Positions 33,081 through 44,390 of a stretch of DNA of 64,000 bases are shown piece after piece; within the stretch, counting starts at the first letter, position 1; every line of letters begins with the position of its first letter. The translations under genes were made by a program, and so were the position numbers. This stretch comes from Ottelia alismoides. Its lineage: Eukaryota; Streptophyta; Magnoliopsida; Alismatales; Hydrocharitaceae. The notes below the pieces were generated by a model. It was not told the DNA's origin. It was given only the letters and a program-made list of their open reading frames with translations, and ran no database searches. The stretch lies in assembly GCA_037367405.1 (NCBI GenBank), contig JAZKJV010010616.1, positions 1,327,501 to 1,391,500 on the forward strand, in the 5' to 3' direction.

Positions 33081-33598
33081 CTATACTTAAGACGTATCTT
33101 GTCTTAAGTATAGGGGGGTACACACCGCGTTGTTCTTTCGTCGTTCAGTTTCGTCACTCCTGTTGTTGCCTATACTTTGGGATATCTCACCCTAAGTATA
33201 GGGGGAGTGATGCGTGTATTCTCCACGATCTTTTCGTCTATCTATATATATCTCCCTTTTCTTCTTTTCCTTTTCTATCTACTGTGTCTAAATAAAAGGT
33301 GTCACCCCTTTTTTCAGTTTTCTGTACTTAGGACGTACTTTGGTCCTAAGTATAGGGGGTGCACCCCTGATTTGTTAATTCTTTGAACTGTTTATTCCCA
33401 CCCTTGACCCTCCGTGCTTTGTGTACAATCTGCTATACGTAGGATTACTTGATCCTAAGTATAGGGGGGACGGTCAACTTCTATTTTCTTCATCTCTTAT
33501 TCGTATATTCTTTAGACTTGTCTATACTCAGTACGAGTTATGTCTTCTCTTTGTCTCTCTGACCTATGAGGACATAGCTCATGCTAAGTATAGGGGGG
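33081..33598 (+). repeat. Cluster of five polypurine-tract hairpins in Z
   Basis: Five inverted repeats each end AAGTATAG followed by a run of 5-6 G. Units: 33081-33118 (perfect 13-bp arms CTATACTTAAGAC/GTCTTAAGTATAG), 33170-33206, 33323-33359, 33433-33470 and 33522-33598 (23-bp arms, four mismatches). The arms differ between units but pair within each. The true plus-strand primer at 35498-35511 has the same CAAGTATAGGGGG sequence without that stem. Y (42003-42361) and A (14944-15163) have homologous clusters. Confidence 0.85.
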
Positions 33599-35497
33599 TC
33601 GTATATACTCTGTATATACTTTAGCCATAACTCGTACTTTTTTATAATTATTAATAGATATGGCTAAAAATATGATATAATTCATTAAGTAATAATGCTT
33701 CTTATTCCTCAGATTCTTTTTGCATATACTGATTAATAAATCAGGTTAAAAATAGTTTTGCAAAATGATTTGAAGAATGGTGTGAACTGTTTGGAAAACT
33801 TTTTGTGAAATATTTTCAACCTTTGAAAAAACATTTTGATTGCAAAAATTCTTTTATTTGTGTGAAATAAAGGATTTGAAAACCTATTTGCAAAAGATTT
33901 TGAAAATGTTTGTAAAAGTATTTTGGAAAATGTATATATAGTGTTTGCAAAATCCTTGCAAAATTGCTTTCAAATGTTTGTAAATATTTGCAAAAATTAT
34001 TTTATACTATAGTTTTCAAAATAATTTTCAAATAAATTTGAGGAATAAAAAGCACCATAATAAAATAAATAAAAATAAATGAAAAATACATAAAATTCTT
34101 TATCAATTGTAGATATACCTAAATAAATCACTTTGTTAAAACCTATAAATCCTTCATTCTTAGTAAATAAAGCAGCACGCCTGTGTAAATAGTTGTACAT
34201 ATTTTATATTTTGAGTGCCAAAATTCTTTTATTTGTAAATTCTTTGTGTAAAAATTCCTCTCTTTGTTTTCAAATTCTTTGAAAGATTGCATTATTCTTT
34301 GCATATTTGTAAGTAGCATTTGCATAGCATTCATATATTTTTATTGAGCTTGATGATTGAACTAGTCCAATAAAGTCAAAGATTGGAGCTTGGTTGGATC
34401 TTACCGCACCTAACCGCACCGGAACCTTATGGGAACTAGGTTTAAGGTACTTCGGGTCTATTCAGACTTAATTCTTTGAGAAATCAGGACTGGGTTCAAG
34501 TCACCTCAGTGGACTAACTAGAACTTTTCGAGACACACGCATGACTCTTGTCGGCGATGACCTAGCTTGGACACTTGCACCTTTCACTTGTCTCAACTCA
34601 GTTGGAGTGGTGAGGAGGTTGGATTTGCCAGTCTGAGACGCACACGAGTGGAAACATTCATCCTCATCTAGGGAGGGAAGTGCACCCCAACCTGGTCCAG
34701 TTTCAATGAAGTCGAATGACAGGAGAGTGTGGGTTGCAATAAAGCTTCAAAAGAGGGATAGTCTTCTGGCTCAAGAGGAAAAAGTCCTTATGTTAATGCT
34801 GCTGTAAATAGTATATTGAAAAAAAACTCCAAAAAAAGTGGACAGGCTTGTAAATAAATAAAAATAAAAGTGCCTGCCGGAGTATGTATATATGTTGTAT
34901 AGAAAATAAGCAAGCTTGAGCATCAAAGTTATACCATGTGAGCCTGCAGCTGGATGACTTGACTACACTGGTCTTGCATCCCAGGATAGGTAGCTACACT
35001 GGCTACCGTCCATTCTTTTCTTCCCCTCCTCCTCTTGAGTTGGATGCCACTTGAACTTAGAAGGGAATACCCCGCTCCTCAACGGTAGAGGGCTGGATTG
35101 GGGAATCATTGGGTTGTCATTCTGGAGAAGTCAGTTCCTTTATCATTTCAGTTGGGGAGAGCCACCATCACTTACACTGTACAAGTCAGCTTCACAGTCA
35201 TAAGGGTTTGCGTATGATGTAGGCTAGTTCTGACCTGGCTATTAAGGAGATTTGAACCGAGTTCTGTGACTCTCGAATGCTGTTGTGTTTTAAGTTTGGT
35301 TCCCAACCAGGTTCCACACACATTTTCACATCAAGGTCTAACCTGAGCTCCAAACTTTGATTTTGTACAGATAAGTTTAATAATCATGATCAATTCAATT
35401 TATTCTTTAAAATTCTTTATTTTTGTTTTTTCTTTTCTTCTTATTCTTTATTCTTTTTATACTTATTGCATAAGTATTTGCTAGGGACTAGCAAAGG
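33599..35497 (+). mobile_element. Z 3' UTR
   Basis: Non-coding sequence homologous to 42362-44378 of Y. Shared landmarks are the GTATATACTTTAGC block, a stretch full of TTTGCAAAA and TTTGTAAA repeats (33740-34010), GAGCTTGGTT.GATCTTA (34386-34402) and GGGTTGCAATAA.GCTTCAAAAGAGGG (34731-34756). No open frame of interest. Confidence 0.78.
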
Positions 35498-35511
35498 CAA
35501 GTATAGGGGGA
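35483..35511 (+). promoter_or_regulatory. Polypurine tract of Z with upstream hairpin
   Basis: CAAGTATAGGGGGA (35498-35511) directly precedes the 3' LTR. The bases before it, TTTGCTAGGGACTAGCAAA (35478-35496), form a short hairpin also present before the Y tract. This is the normal plus-strand primer site. Confidence 0.85.
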
Positions 35512-38500
35512 TGATGAATATCGATTCATCATTCTATATTCTATCATTTTGGCCTTCAAAACCCATGCGAATGCATGAAAATAACATCAACTTGTACATA
35601 TTAGCATTCATTATTTATTGTATTTATTGTACATAAAATAAGGTTTTTAATGCCAATATGATAGAATAAAGAGAAGAAAAGAAAAAAGGAATAAAAGATT
35701 GTAAATATTTTATGACCCTAACCCCGAGACCAATTCCAGAATGGAATTGGTCGACAAGGAATAATGTAGGGGGAGATAAGGGTCAAAAGTACAATAAATA
35801 CCTCATTTATTTATTCATTTATTTATGCATTTGTGACACCTATTTTGTATATAATTATTCATTCATCAAATAGAGAAACTTCGTACATGAAAGTTGTAGA
35901 TAATAATGTAAATAAAAATACAAAATTGATTTTGTACAAAAATGATATACAGTGTACATTTTATACTCAGAATAAAAAGCTAAAATCTCAACTTCACAGA
36001 CCCATATCTTGCAAATAAAACTCAAAATCAACTAAAATCACCTTTAATTGTATATAGCTCTTCAAGAAGTATTTAATAAAATTGTTTCATAATTTTTGGA
36101 GTTCATCTGTGAAAGTTAGGTTTTTGGCCTTCATTGTGCAATCTGCCTGATTAAAATATTTCATTTATTCATTGTTCATTATTGTTACAAAATTATATTT
36201 TTATAATTTTGTAAATAATGTATATAATACATGTACATATTGAAATTAGAATAAAACCAAAAAGAATTTGTAAAATAAAATAAGTCTATGCAATACATAA
36301 GCAAAATACCTATGCTATCTATATGTATATAAATAAAAAGGGATTTTATTCTTTATTCATCTATATTTTTATAATATTTTAAATATAACATATAACTTAT
36401 TAAAATACAAATCCAAATAAAAACCAGAAAATATATTAAATAAATAAAGTATATATATAATATATAGGTAAAATACCTATAAGTATACCTACTTATACAT
36501 ACACCTATTTATTTAAATATGTAAATAAACTCATAAAAATTAAATAAAAATATATCTATACTCACAAAAATAAGTTATAATTTTATAAAATGAGAAAATA
36601 AAGTAATAAAATAAAAATAAACAAAATAAAAATAAATACATATAAAGATACTTATAAATACATTATTATAATAAACCCATAATAAAATACATCAAAAAAT
36701 AAATAAAAATCATAAATAAATACTACATTATTTAATAAACATTTTTTATTTTATAAGCAAAACCCAATTAATTCATTTATTATGTTTAATAAAAAGGTCA
36801 GTATCTTGTTGACGTGGACCAATCAGAGGCCAGGGAATGTTGACCTCTGGTCAACTCCCCCTGCACCTCTGACTCCCGTTTGAACCATCCAATCCCACGT
36901 TTTCTTGCCATTTTCCTGCTAGATCTATCACTCCATTGACAACCATCACTTCACGAGATTTATGCCCCGTTCATTGTACATTCACGCCGCTCACTTAGAT
37001 TGCGCGTACAGAGCCTAGATTCTTTGATCTGAGCCAATCAATAAGGGCGCACACACATGTTCTTAAATAACTCATCTTCTTCCTCCGAGATTTTTGGCCA
37101 TTTCCCTACTAGCCCTAGAGCCCCAGCCTTCGGCCAAGAGCGCATCCAGGTGACAGCTGGAGGTCCCCTGAAGGTCGTGGAGGTTCGTGGAGGAAGGAGA
37201 TGCGCCCACAGCGGAGCTCCGGCATCCGTCCTGCTCCCTGGAGTTCTCCAGTTATAAGAGTTGGCCATTCATATTTCTTAGGTAAATTTTTATTCCTTCA
37301 TTTCATTTCTGCATTTTATTTAGCATTTAGATTGTTAGTATAGCCTAGGTTAGCTAAATCGAAGTTCGCCGGAGCTCTGCTCCGGCGACTTCGCCACCGT
37401 GCCCTCGACAGTGTCCCGACTCACTTTCACCTTCATTCTGTTCCCCACCACCTTCTCCACTTCCAGGCCACCTAAACCCAACCAGATCTGCCCTAGATCT
37501 GCGAATCGAAGCTCCTCCACTGTCTTCCGCCGGAGCTTCGCCGCCCATTGTCATCCCCTTGCTTCCAGCTTCAACCCGGGTCGAGGAGAGAGACCTCGAG
37601 CCCCTCTACCTTTCTGTGCAGGTTAGGAACCTTGAAACGCGCCAGGAGCTGCAATCGAAGCCGACAGAGGTACCTGGAGCTCCATTCCTTCTCCGAGCTC
37701 GTGGCGGCGCTCCAGCGTACCTCTGGCCGATCCAAGACCGCCAGCAGTTAGAGGAACCTTCCAGGGAGCCCATAGGACCTTCAGGAGTAGCAAAGACCGG
37801 CGGAGGTGCGAGATATCACCGGAAGAAGCTCGCCCCGGCGAGCGTTCTTCCCTGTTCGTCCAGCTATCGCCTCCGCCGTTGGATGAAGATGGAGGCCCAG
37901 ATTGAAGATCAGCCATCGGATCACGCAGGCATCAGCCGTCAGATCTCGCCTGGAGATCTAGTCCACACCGTGTATCCGCGAAGCGTCATCGGTTCACGTG
38001 GAGGTGCCACGCGGATAAGTCACGAAGCTCAACCGTCAGATCCAGCGCCTTTGGGGGTAATTTTCACATTTCACCCCTGCCTTTTTTATATTTAATTATT
38101 AATATTGTAAATAAATGTTCATGCGTAAAAAAATGTAAATTTTGTGATAGGACCTCTGAGCTTTCATGTAATTGCAATTAGGTCCTTCCGCGCCTCACGA
38201 GCAGTCCCACGTGAGGCGCGTGAATTTTGCAAATATACCCTGTCACATTTTGCTAATTGTAAAATAGTTTTAAAAATTTAAATAAATGTTTATTTATGTT
38301 GGTATTTTGCACAGGGCCCCCTATAGTTAATTTTATTTGCAAAAATGCCCCTGCCAGGCTGTTGTATTTTTGTGCCTTTTATGTATTTATTAAAAATAGC
38401 TACTTAGCTCCAACAAATCCACAAAAATTAGGTCAGATGCTCCATGCTATGTACTTTCACGCCACATGCCTATTTTGCATTTTTTGCATATAACCTAATT

Positions 38501-39434
38501 ATTAAAAATGAAAAAGGAGCCATTTTTGTACTATTTAATTTACAAAATACAAAAAAAATAAAAAATTTTGAAAAATTCCAAAAAAAATATATATGGTATA
38601 TATATATATATTGATTCTAGAAAATGAAAAACCCTAAAAATAGAAAAGAAAATATAAAAATTTCAAGAATCTCCAAAATCCTAAAAAAATATAAAAACCC
38701 TTGAAAAAACACCAAAAATATGTTTTCTTGTTTTATAATTATCTATATATTATTATTTACATATTAAAAATTAATTTGGGTTATTTTTGGACTTATTTTA
38801 TATTTTTTTAAAAAAAAACAAATTAGTTTCGGCCTATTTAATTAGTTCCATATGAGGGACATTTTTGAATTAAAATACATAAAAATTAGAAAAATTCAAG
38901 AAACAAAATAACAAAAAAATACAAAAATACATAAAAAAATATTATATTTAATACATTTTGAGTATATATATACATCTATATATTTTGTTACTTCTTTCTC
39001 TCTCCTCTTATACATATCTTTATATATATATATATACATATCTATATTACATAATTCAAAATATGAAAAGAAAATATAAAAAAATATATAATGTAAAAAC
39101 AAAATAAAAATCATAAAACCAAGAATAAAATAAAAAATATATAATTAAAAACCCACAAAACAATAAAAAATTGGATATGAACCAAGAATTGAATAACTGG
39201 GCAACCAATTTTACACTCAATCATTCGCCTCCCAGTGTTCGACCTCTACTTGTTCTTACACCTATACACATTTACATGTAGAGTTATAATAAATTTAACT
39301 CCACATTTTTATTTAATTGCATATATTTCATTGTGGGTTAATTGTTGATTGATTTGGGATCTGTCCGAGGTCAACTCAGCGACTGTCGATCCGCCTTGTT
39401 GAAAGACACGACCTCGGCCAATTCCCAGTCATCA
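35512..39434 (+). mobile_element. Z 3' LTR (3923 bp)
   Basis: Starts TGATGAATATCGATTCATCA and ends CCCAGTCATCA, followed by the AGCTC duplication. It is a close, uninterrupted copy of the 5' LTR. Within it lie a perfect inverted repeat ACCAATTCCA-GAA-TGGAATTGGT at 35729-35751, a purine tract GTAGGGGGAGATAAGGG just after (35766-35782), a GC-rich core (36800-38060), and CGCGCCTCACG/CGTGAGGCGCG arms at 38189-38220. AT-rich sequence with TATATA runs fills 38500-39170. Confidence 0.93.
35729..35751. other. Palindrome in U3 of Z next to purine tract
   Basis: ACCAATTCCA and TGGAATTGGT are perfect 10-bp arms around GAA. The sequence is present in diverged form in W (reverse, 40912-40935), where AATTCCATTATGG is kept, and in the other Z LTR. 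A purine tract AGTAGGGGGAGATAAGGG follows within 20 bases in all. Confidence 0.6.
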
Positions 39435-39439
39435 AGCTC
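39435..39439. repeat. Target duplication of Z, right copy (AGCTC)
   Basis: Matches 21222-21226 exactly; the W LTR continues on both sides. Confidence 0.9.
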
Positions 39440-41154
39440 CCACCTCCTCCGACCGATTCAAGGCGCCAAAACCACCCCTGTCATGAGGAAGCCTCCAGAA
39501 CCGAATACGAGGAAGGGAGAAGAAGAAAACTGACCAAATTTGCAAAGGAGGTCGGAGCTGTTTATTTATAAACATCACAAGACACCCTTATTGACCGGCT
39601 AAAATCAAAGAATCTGATGTGTTTACAAGCAATCTATGGACTCGGGGTGAATCATGATGGATATGGGAGAAATTTTCTTGAAGAGATCGAAGGTGATTGA
39701 GCGATGTATCGAGCATGAAAAATGCAAGAAAATCGGGGATTCACCAGGTCTAACGAGTCAGACATGCGGATGGGACAGTTGACCAGAGGTCAACGAGGGC
39801 CGCGCGCGGATTGGTCCACGTCGGCTGCTACAGGACAAAACAGAAGTTTTTATTCGATAATAATTAATTTAAAATAGTAAATGATTTTATTATTTTTCAA
39901 GTATAAAATAAGAAATGTTTATTATTTTATGTAGTATTTTAATATGATTTTTATTTGTTTTTTTTGCTATATTTATTAGTAATTAATTTTTATTAGTGTA
40001 TTTATAGGTATATTTACCTATGGTTTGTGTATTTTTATTTTTATTTTGTATATTTTATTATTTTATTATATTATTTTATATATTTATAACTTATTTTTGT
40101 GAGTATAAATATATTTTTATTTGATTTTTATGAGTTTATCTGCACATTTAAATAAATAGGTATATAAATTGTATAAGTATAGGTATAGGTATTTTGCCTA
40201 TGTTTTGTATGCTTCTTTTTATTTTAATGTATTTTAATGAGTTTTATTTTTGTTTTGTATTTTTAATAGAATATATGTGATATTGATAATATTCTAAAAA
40301 TATGAAAGAATAAAATAATTAAAGAATATAGTTCCCTTTTATTTATATACATATAGGTGTTTCATATATGTTTTTGTATAACTTTATTTTATTTTTCATT
40401 TTCTTCTTAGTTTTATTTTGATTTTGATTTACATATATATTATAGATAACTTTTACAAAATTATAAAAATCTGAATTTGTAAAAATAATAAGTAATGAAT
40501 AAATTGAATATTTTAATCGGTATTATGTACAATAGGGGCCCAAAACCTATCTTTTGCACAGTAACTCCAAAAAATATAAAACCACCATCATTAAATAGCT
40601 TATGAAAAGTTATATTCAATTAGAGTTGGTTTGCTATGTTTTGAGTTTTTATTTGGAAGATATGGGTCTGTGAAGTTTGGTTTCTAGCTTTTTATTTTGG
40701 GTATAGAATGTACATTGTATATTATTTTTGTACAAACTCAATTTTGTATTTTTATTTACATTATTATCTACAACTTCTATGTACAAAGTTTCTTTATTTG
40801 ATGCATAAATACTTAGATACAAAATAGGTGTCAAAAATGCATAAATCAAGAATGAATAAATGAGGTATTTATTGTGTTTTTGGCCCTTATCTCCCCCTAC
40901 TTTATTCCTTATCGACCAATTCCATTATGGGCTTGGTCTCGGGGTTTGGGTCATAAAATATTTACAATATTTTATTCCTTTTTCTTTTCTTCTATTTATT
41001 CTATAATTTTGGCATTAAAAACCTTATTTTATGTGCAAGAAATACAGTAAATAATGAATGCTATTATAGGCAAATTAATGTTATTTACATGCATTGGCTA
41101 GGGTTTTCAATGCCAAAATGATAGAATAAAGGTGATGAAAAGGAGATTCATCAG
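39440..41154 (-). mobile_element. Element W, 5' LTR, outer part
   Basis: Continuation of the W LTR after Z. Its outer end (minus) begins TGATGAATCTCCTTTTCATCACC and it carries the CTTATCTCCCCCTACTTTAT box at 40889-40908 shared with X and Z. The end interrupts the integrase of Y; GGTAC (41155-41159) is the probable target duplication, with its partner beyond the left edge of the window. Mostly AT-rich, no genes. Confidence 0.85.
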
Positions 41155-41155
41155 G

Positions 41156-41874
41156 TACCTAGAGTTCTGATATCTGACGGGGAGTCTCATTTCATCAACG
41201 ACAAGGTAAAGGCCCTTGCTAGCGAGTTCAGCATATACCATCGAGTAGCCACACCGTATCATCCTCAGACCAATGGTCTTGTTGAAGTGTCAAATAGGGA
41301 GATCAAGACTATTCTGCAGAAGGCCGTCCGCCTTGATCGAAACGATTGGTCACAGCTTTTGGACTCGGTCTTATGGGCATATCGGATGTCCTTCAAGACG
41401 CCTTTGGGTACATCTCCCTTTCACCTCATTTATGGCAAGCCCTGCCATTTACCTGTTGAGATGAGACATAGGTCACTTTGGGCAGTCACTGATATACTTC
41501 TAGATCCAGTGAGTGTAGGAGATCAGAGGAGGGCAGAGTTAGAAGCCCTGGAGGAGCTTCGTAATGCAGCCTTTTCAAGCAGCCTGTAGTATAAGGAGAG
41601 AGTTAAGGAGTGGCATGATTCTCATATCAACCACAAGCAGTTTGAGCCAGGACAACGAGTATGGTTGTTTGATGCCAGGCTTCATTTATTTCCAGGGAAG
41701 TTGTAGAGCAAATGGAAGGGACCCTATCTGGTCCAAAAGGTATACGACAACGGAAGCATTGACATATAGGAGTTGTCATCTGAGGCTACCTTTCGTGTCA
41801 ACGGGCAGCAGCTCAAACCATACCTAGATCATGAGCCGCTTGTCGTTGACTTTGCCCCTATTCACTTTGCATGA
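41156..41874 (+). pseudogene. Element Y pol: integrase C-terminal half
   Basis: The frame begins at [13 protein letters not shown], the block with the second catalytic aspartate, and continues with [17 protein letters not shown] carrying the last acidic residue, then [16 protein letters not shown] and [10 protein letters not shown]. After the core comes the chromatin-proximal tail (RVWLFDARLHLFPGKL, KWKGPYLVQKVY, FRVNGQQLKPYL), ending at TGA 41872-41874. Stops interrupt it near 41587, 41704 and 41767. The N-terminal half was separated by the W insertion. This is an Athila-like integrase, opposite in strand to the one at 5042-5902 and not its missing half. Confidence 0.9.
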
Positions 41875-42002
41875 GATGTGGTCTCTTGACTCACATCTAT
41901 TGCATCTCACACCTGATTATCACTGTTCTCCCGACTTGTATAGATCCAGTTGTCTATATCACTTTATTCTTCCGTCCAACTTCCCATTTCCCTCTTTGAT
42001 TA
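41875..42002 (+). mobile_element. Element Y, start of 3' UTR
   Basis: Pyrimidine-rich spacer between the integrase stop and the first polypurine-tract hairpin. No coding signal. Confidence 0.5.
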
Positions 42003-42361
42003 TGCTATATAGGGTGCACTTTACCCTAAGTATAGGGGGGATGTGAGACTTTTGATTTTCTTTTGATTCTTTTCTATCTTTGTTTTGCTGCCTATACTTA
42101 GGGATATTTTACCCTAACTATAGGGGAGGTAGACCATGTACATTCTATCACTCGGATTTCCCTTTGTGTACAGCCTACTATACTTAGAATTACTTGATCC
42201 TAAGTATAGGGGAAACCCCAAGATTCCTTTTCATTTCTATTCTTTCATTCGTCTTTGTATATAGCTTTTCCTTTTCACTTCCCTATACTAAGCACGAGTT
42301 ATGTCTTCTTCATCGCTCTTGATTCACTCTGAGGACATTGTTTGAGCTAAGTATAGGGGGG
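42003..42361 (+). repeat. Cluster of four polypurine-tract hairpins in Y
   Basis: Four inverted repeats end in AAGTATAGGGG or a close variant: 42004-42040 (arms CTATATAGGGT/ACCCTAAGTATAG), 42093-42127 (CTATACTTAGGG/CCCTAACTATAG), 42178-42212 (CTATACTTAGAAT/GATCCTAAGTATAG) and 42283-42361 (long arms, about 23 bp with mismatches). Order and spacing resemble the Z cluster, so the two derive from one ancestor, while single arms have diverged and still pair. Confidence 0.85.
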
Positions 42362-44378
42362 TGTCGTATATATTCCATATATACTTTAGCTATAATTCAT
42401 ACTTTGTGTGAGTGTGTTAATAAATAAAAATAGCTAAAAACCCTTAAAATCTATAAAAATTAAAAATTCTTTCTTGTAAACAAAATTCTTTATTGCACAT
42501 ACATAGCTATGTACAAAATTATTTTGTAAAAATGTTTGTAAAAATATTTTGTGTAAATAGTTTGTAAATATTTTTCATATCAAAATTATGTATATAGTAC
42601 AAATTTTTTGTAAAATGTTTGAAAAACAAAAAGTTTGCAAAAACCTTGTGTAAATTTGTGTAAATATTTTGCAAAACTTTGCATTCATGCATACATCCAT
42701 GTTTTCAAAAATGTTTCAAAAATTTTGCACATTTTCAAAATTTTGTAAAAATTGCATGTTTCTAAATACTTGTACAGTCTTTCCTGAATCATAATTGACA
42801 TTTAAACTAGCCTGGAATTAAAATTGAAAAATGAAGCTTGGTTAAGATCTTAATCCACCTAACTCTAAGAGAAACCTTATAGGGCTTAGGGTTGGGACTT
42901 TTCAGGTCCATGGTGACTTAATTCTTTGTGTCCACTAGGCTATGATCATATGTCATCTCGATGAGCCTAAGTAGAACACTTAACAATGCACACATGACTC
43001 TTACAGACAATGGCTTTACGTGGACCAGCACTTTACACCGAGCTCTCTACGGATGAGGTGGTGAGGAGGCAGTCTTCTTTGACTTGGGGTAGCATATGAG
43101 GGTAGTACTTCTAGGCGGAACCTCTCTTCTTCTTATAGTGAAGGAAGTGCGTCTCAACTTGATCTGGTAGCCATGAGGTCTAACGATAGGAGTTGTGGGT
43201 TGCAATAATGCTTCAAAAGAGGGATAGTCTACTGGATCAAGAGGAAAAACTTCTTTTGTATATATGTTGCACTTTGTAGATATGTTGTACATATGCCAAA
43301 AATGAAAAAAGAAAATAACTCCAAAAAAGTGGTGGGTCTGAGAGAAAATGATAATCCCACCGGAGTGTATATAGTTCAATAAGGCAAAGCTTATGTTATC
43401 AATGTTCCATCTCATGAAGCTAGCAGCAGGGAGACTTAGCTACACTGGTTGAGCTCCCAAGGATATATGTGAATTCTTCTCATCTACCTCATTAATCACT
43501 CTTTCGATATCATCTACTAGGAAACCCTCCCTCTTTTCATTAGTCTTTATCTTGATCTTAGTTATGATATCTTATTGATATTCTTCAGGGGTTTCACTGG
43601 CCAGGGTAATTCAGTCCCCTTGTATTCCAGGCAAGGATAGACATCTATAGGTCTGGCTTGCCCCGTGGTACATCGGATTTAGCGCATAGCAGGCTAGCAT
43701 TGAATAAGCTTGGGGGGCTTAATCATTCCTATGCTTCGGATTGCCGGACAACTTCGGGACGCGATATCAACTTAAAGTTAGAATATGTTAATATAATCAG
43801 ACAAAGAAGAGGTTTGATAAATGCTCGACTATAGGGAGAGGGAAGATTTTGAGCAGCAGGCTCATTTCCTATTCATCACTTCATTCAAAGAGGTTCATGG
43901 CTACACTGGCCATGGTCCATTCTCTTCTTCCTCCTCTTCTTGAGCCGGTTGAACTTGAATTTAGAAGGGAATACCCCACTCCTTGAGGAAAGAGTTACCA
44001 AACTAGGGTATTAGAGTTACCTTGTGGAGGGGGTGTCACTTTGCTACTTCTAAGGTGGGGAGCTATATCACTTACACAGTACAAGAAAAGATTCATAGTC
44101 ATCAGAGTTTGTGTATGTAGACTTGCTCTGATCTGGATTGTTGAGGAGTCTTGACTATAGATTAGTGGAACTTAGAGGTTGTTAAGTTTTAAACCTAAGT
44201 CTGAATAAGATCCCGACAAATTAATAATCCAAAGATCTGACTGAGCTCCATACTTCAATTTAATGAAGACAAGTTTAATAATCAGCATTGATTCATTCTT
44301 TTTCCCTTCTATTTCTTTTCCTTTCTCTTTTTTCATTTCTTTTTCAAATAAGTGTTTGCTAAGGGACTAGCAAAGTAA
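42362..44378 (+). mobile_element. Element Y, 3' UTR
   Basis: Two kb of non-coding sequence homologous to 33599-35497 in Z, including GAAGCTTGGTTAAGATCTTA (42833-42852) and the GTGGGTTGCAATAATGCTTC block near 43195. Short frames only. Confidence 0.75.
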
Positions 44379-44390
44379 AGTATAGGGGGG
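44357..44390 (+). promoter_or_regulatory. Polypurine tract of Y with upstream hairpin
   Basis: AAAGTATAGGGGGG ends at the LTR start. It is preceded by TTTGCTAAGGGACTAGCAAA, the same short hairpin as in Z. Confidence 0.85.

Larger units (their letters stand above)
21227..39434 (+). mobile_element. Element Z: complete non-autonomous LTR retrotransposon
   Basis: Z has two LTRs of about 3.92 kb (21227-28820 with nested S, and 35512-39434), a tRNA-Asp primer site, a polypurine tract and a flanking AGCTC duplication. The 6.7 kb interior has no gag, protease, RT or integrase. Its leader matches X and its last 2.4 kb match the 3' UTR of Y, so it can be read as an Athila-like element whose coding region was replaced by hairpin-rich sequence. 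Elements of this size without genes are called LARDs in plants. It must use proteins supplied by a related element; Y- or X-type elements are the natural candidates because they share the signals. Confidence 0.9.

Noticed and set aside
37559..38095. 178-codon frame in the Z 3' LTR
   Set aside because: The equivalent in the 5' LTR (23115-23726) reads differently even before S interrupts it, so it is not conserved as protein.
41156..41874. This integrase as the missing half of the one cut at 5042
   Set aside because: The two are on opposite strands, about 45 residues between LTRVDY-like end and VPRVLIS are absent, and each is cut by a different LTR (X and W). They belong to elements A and Y.
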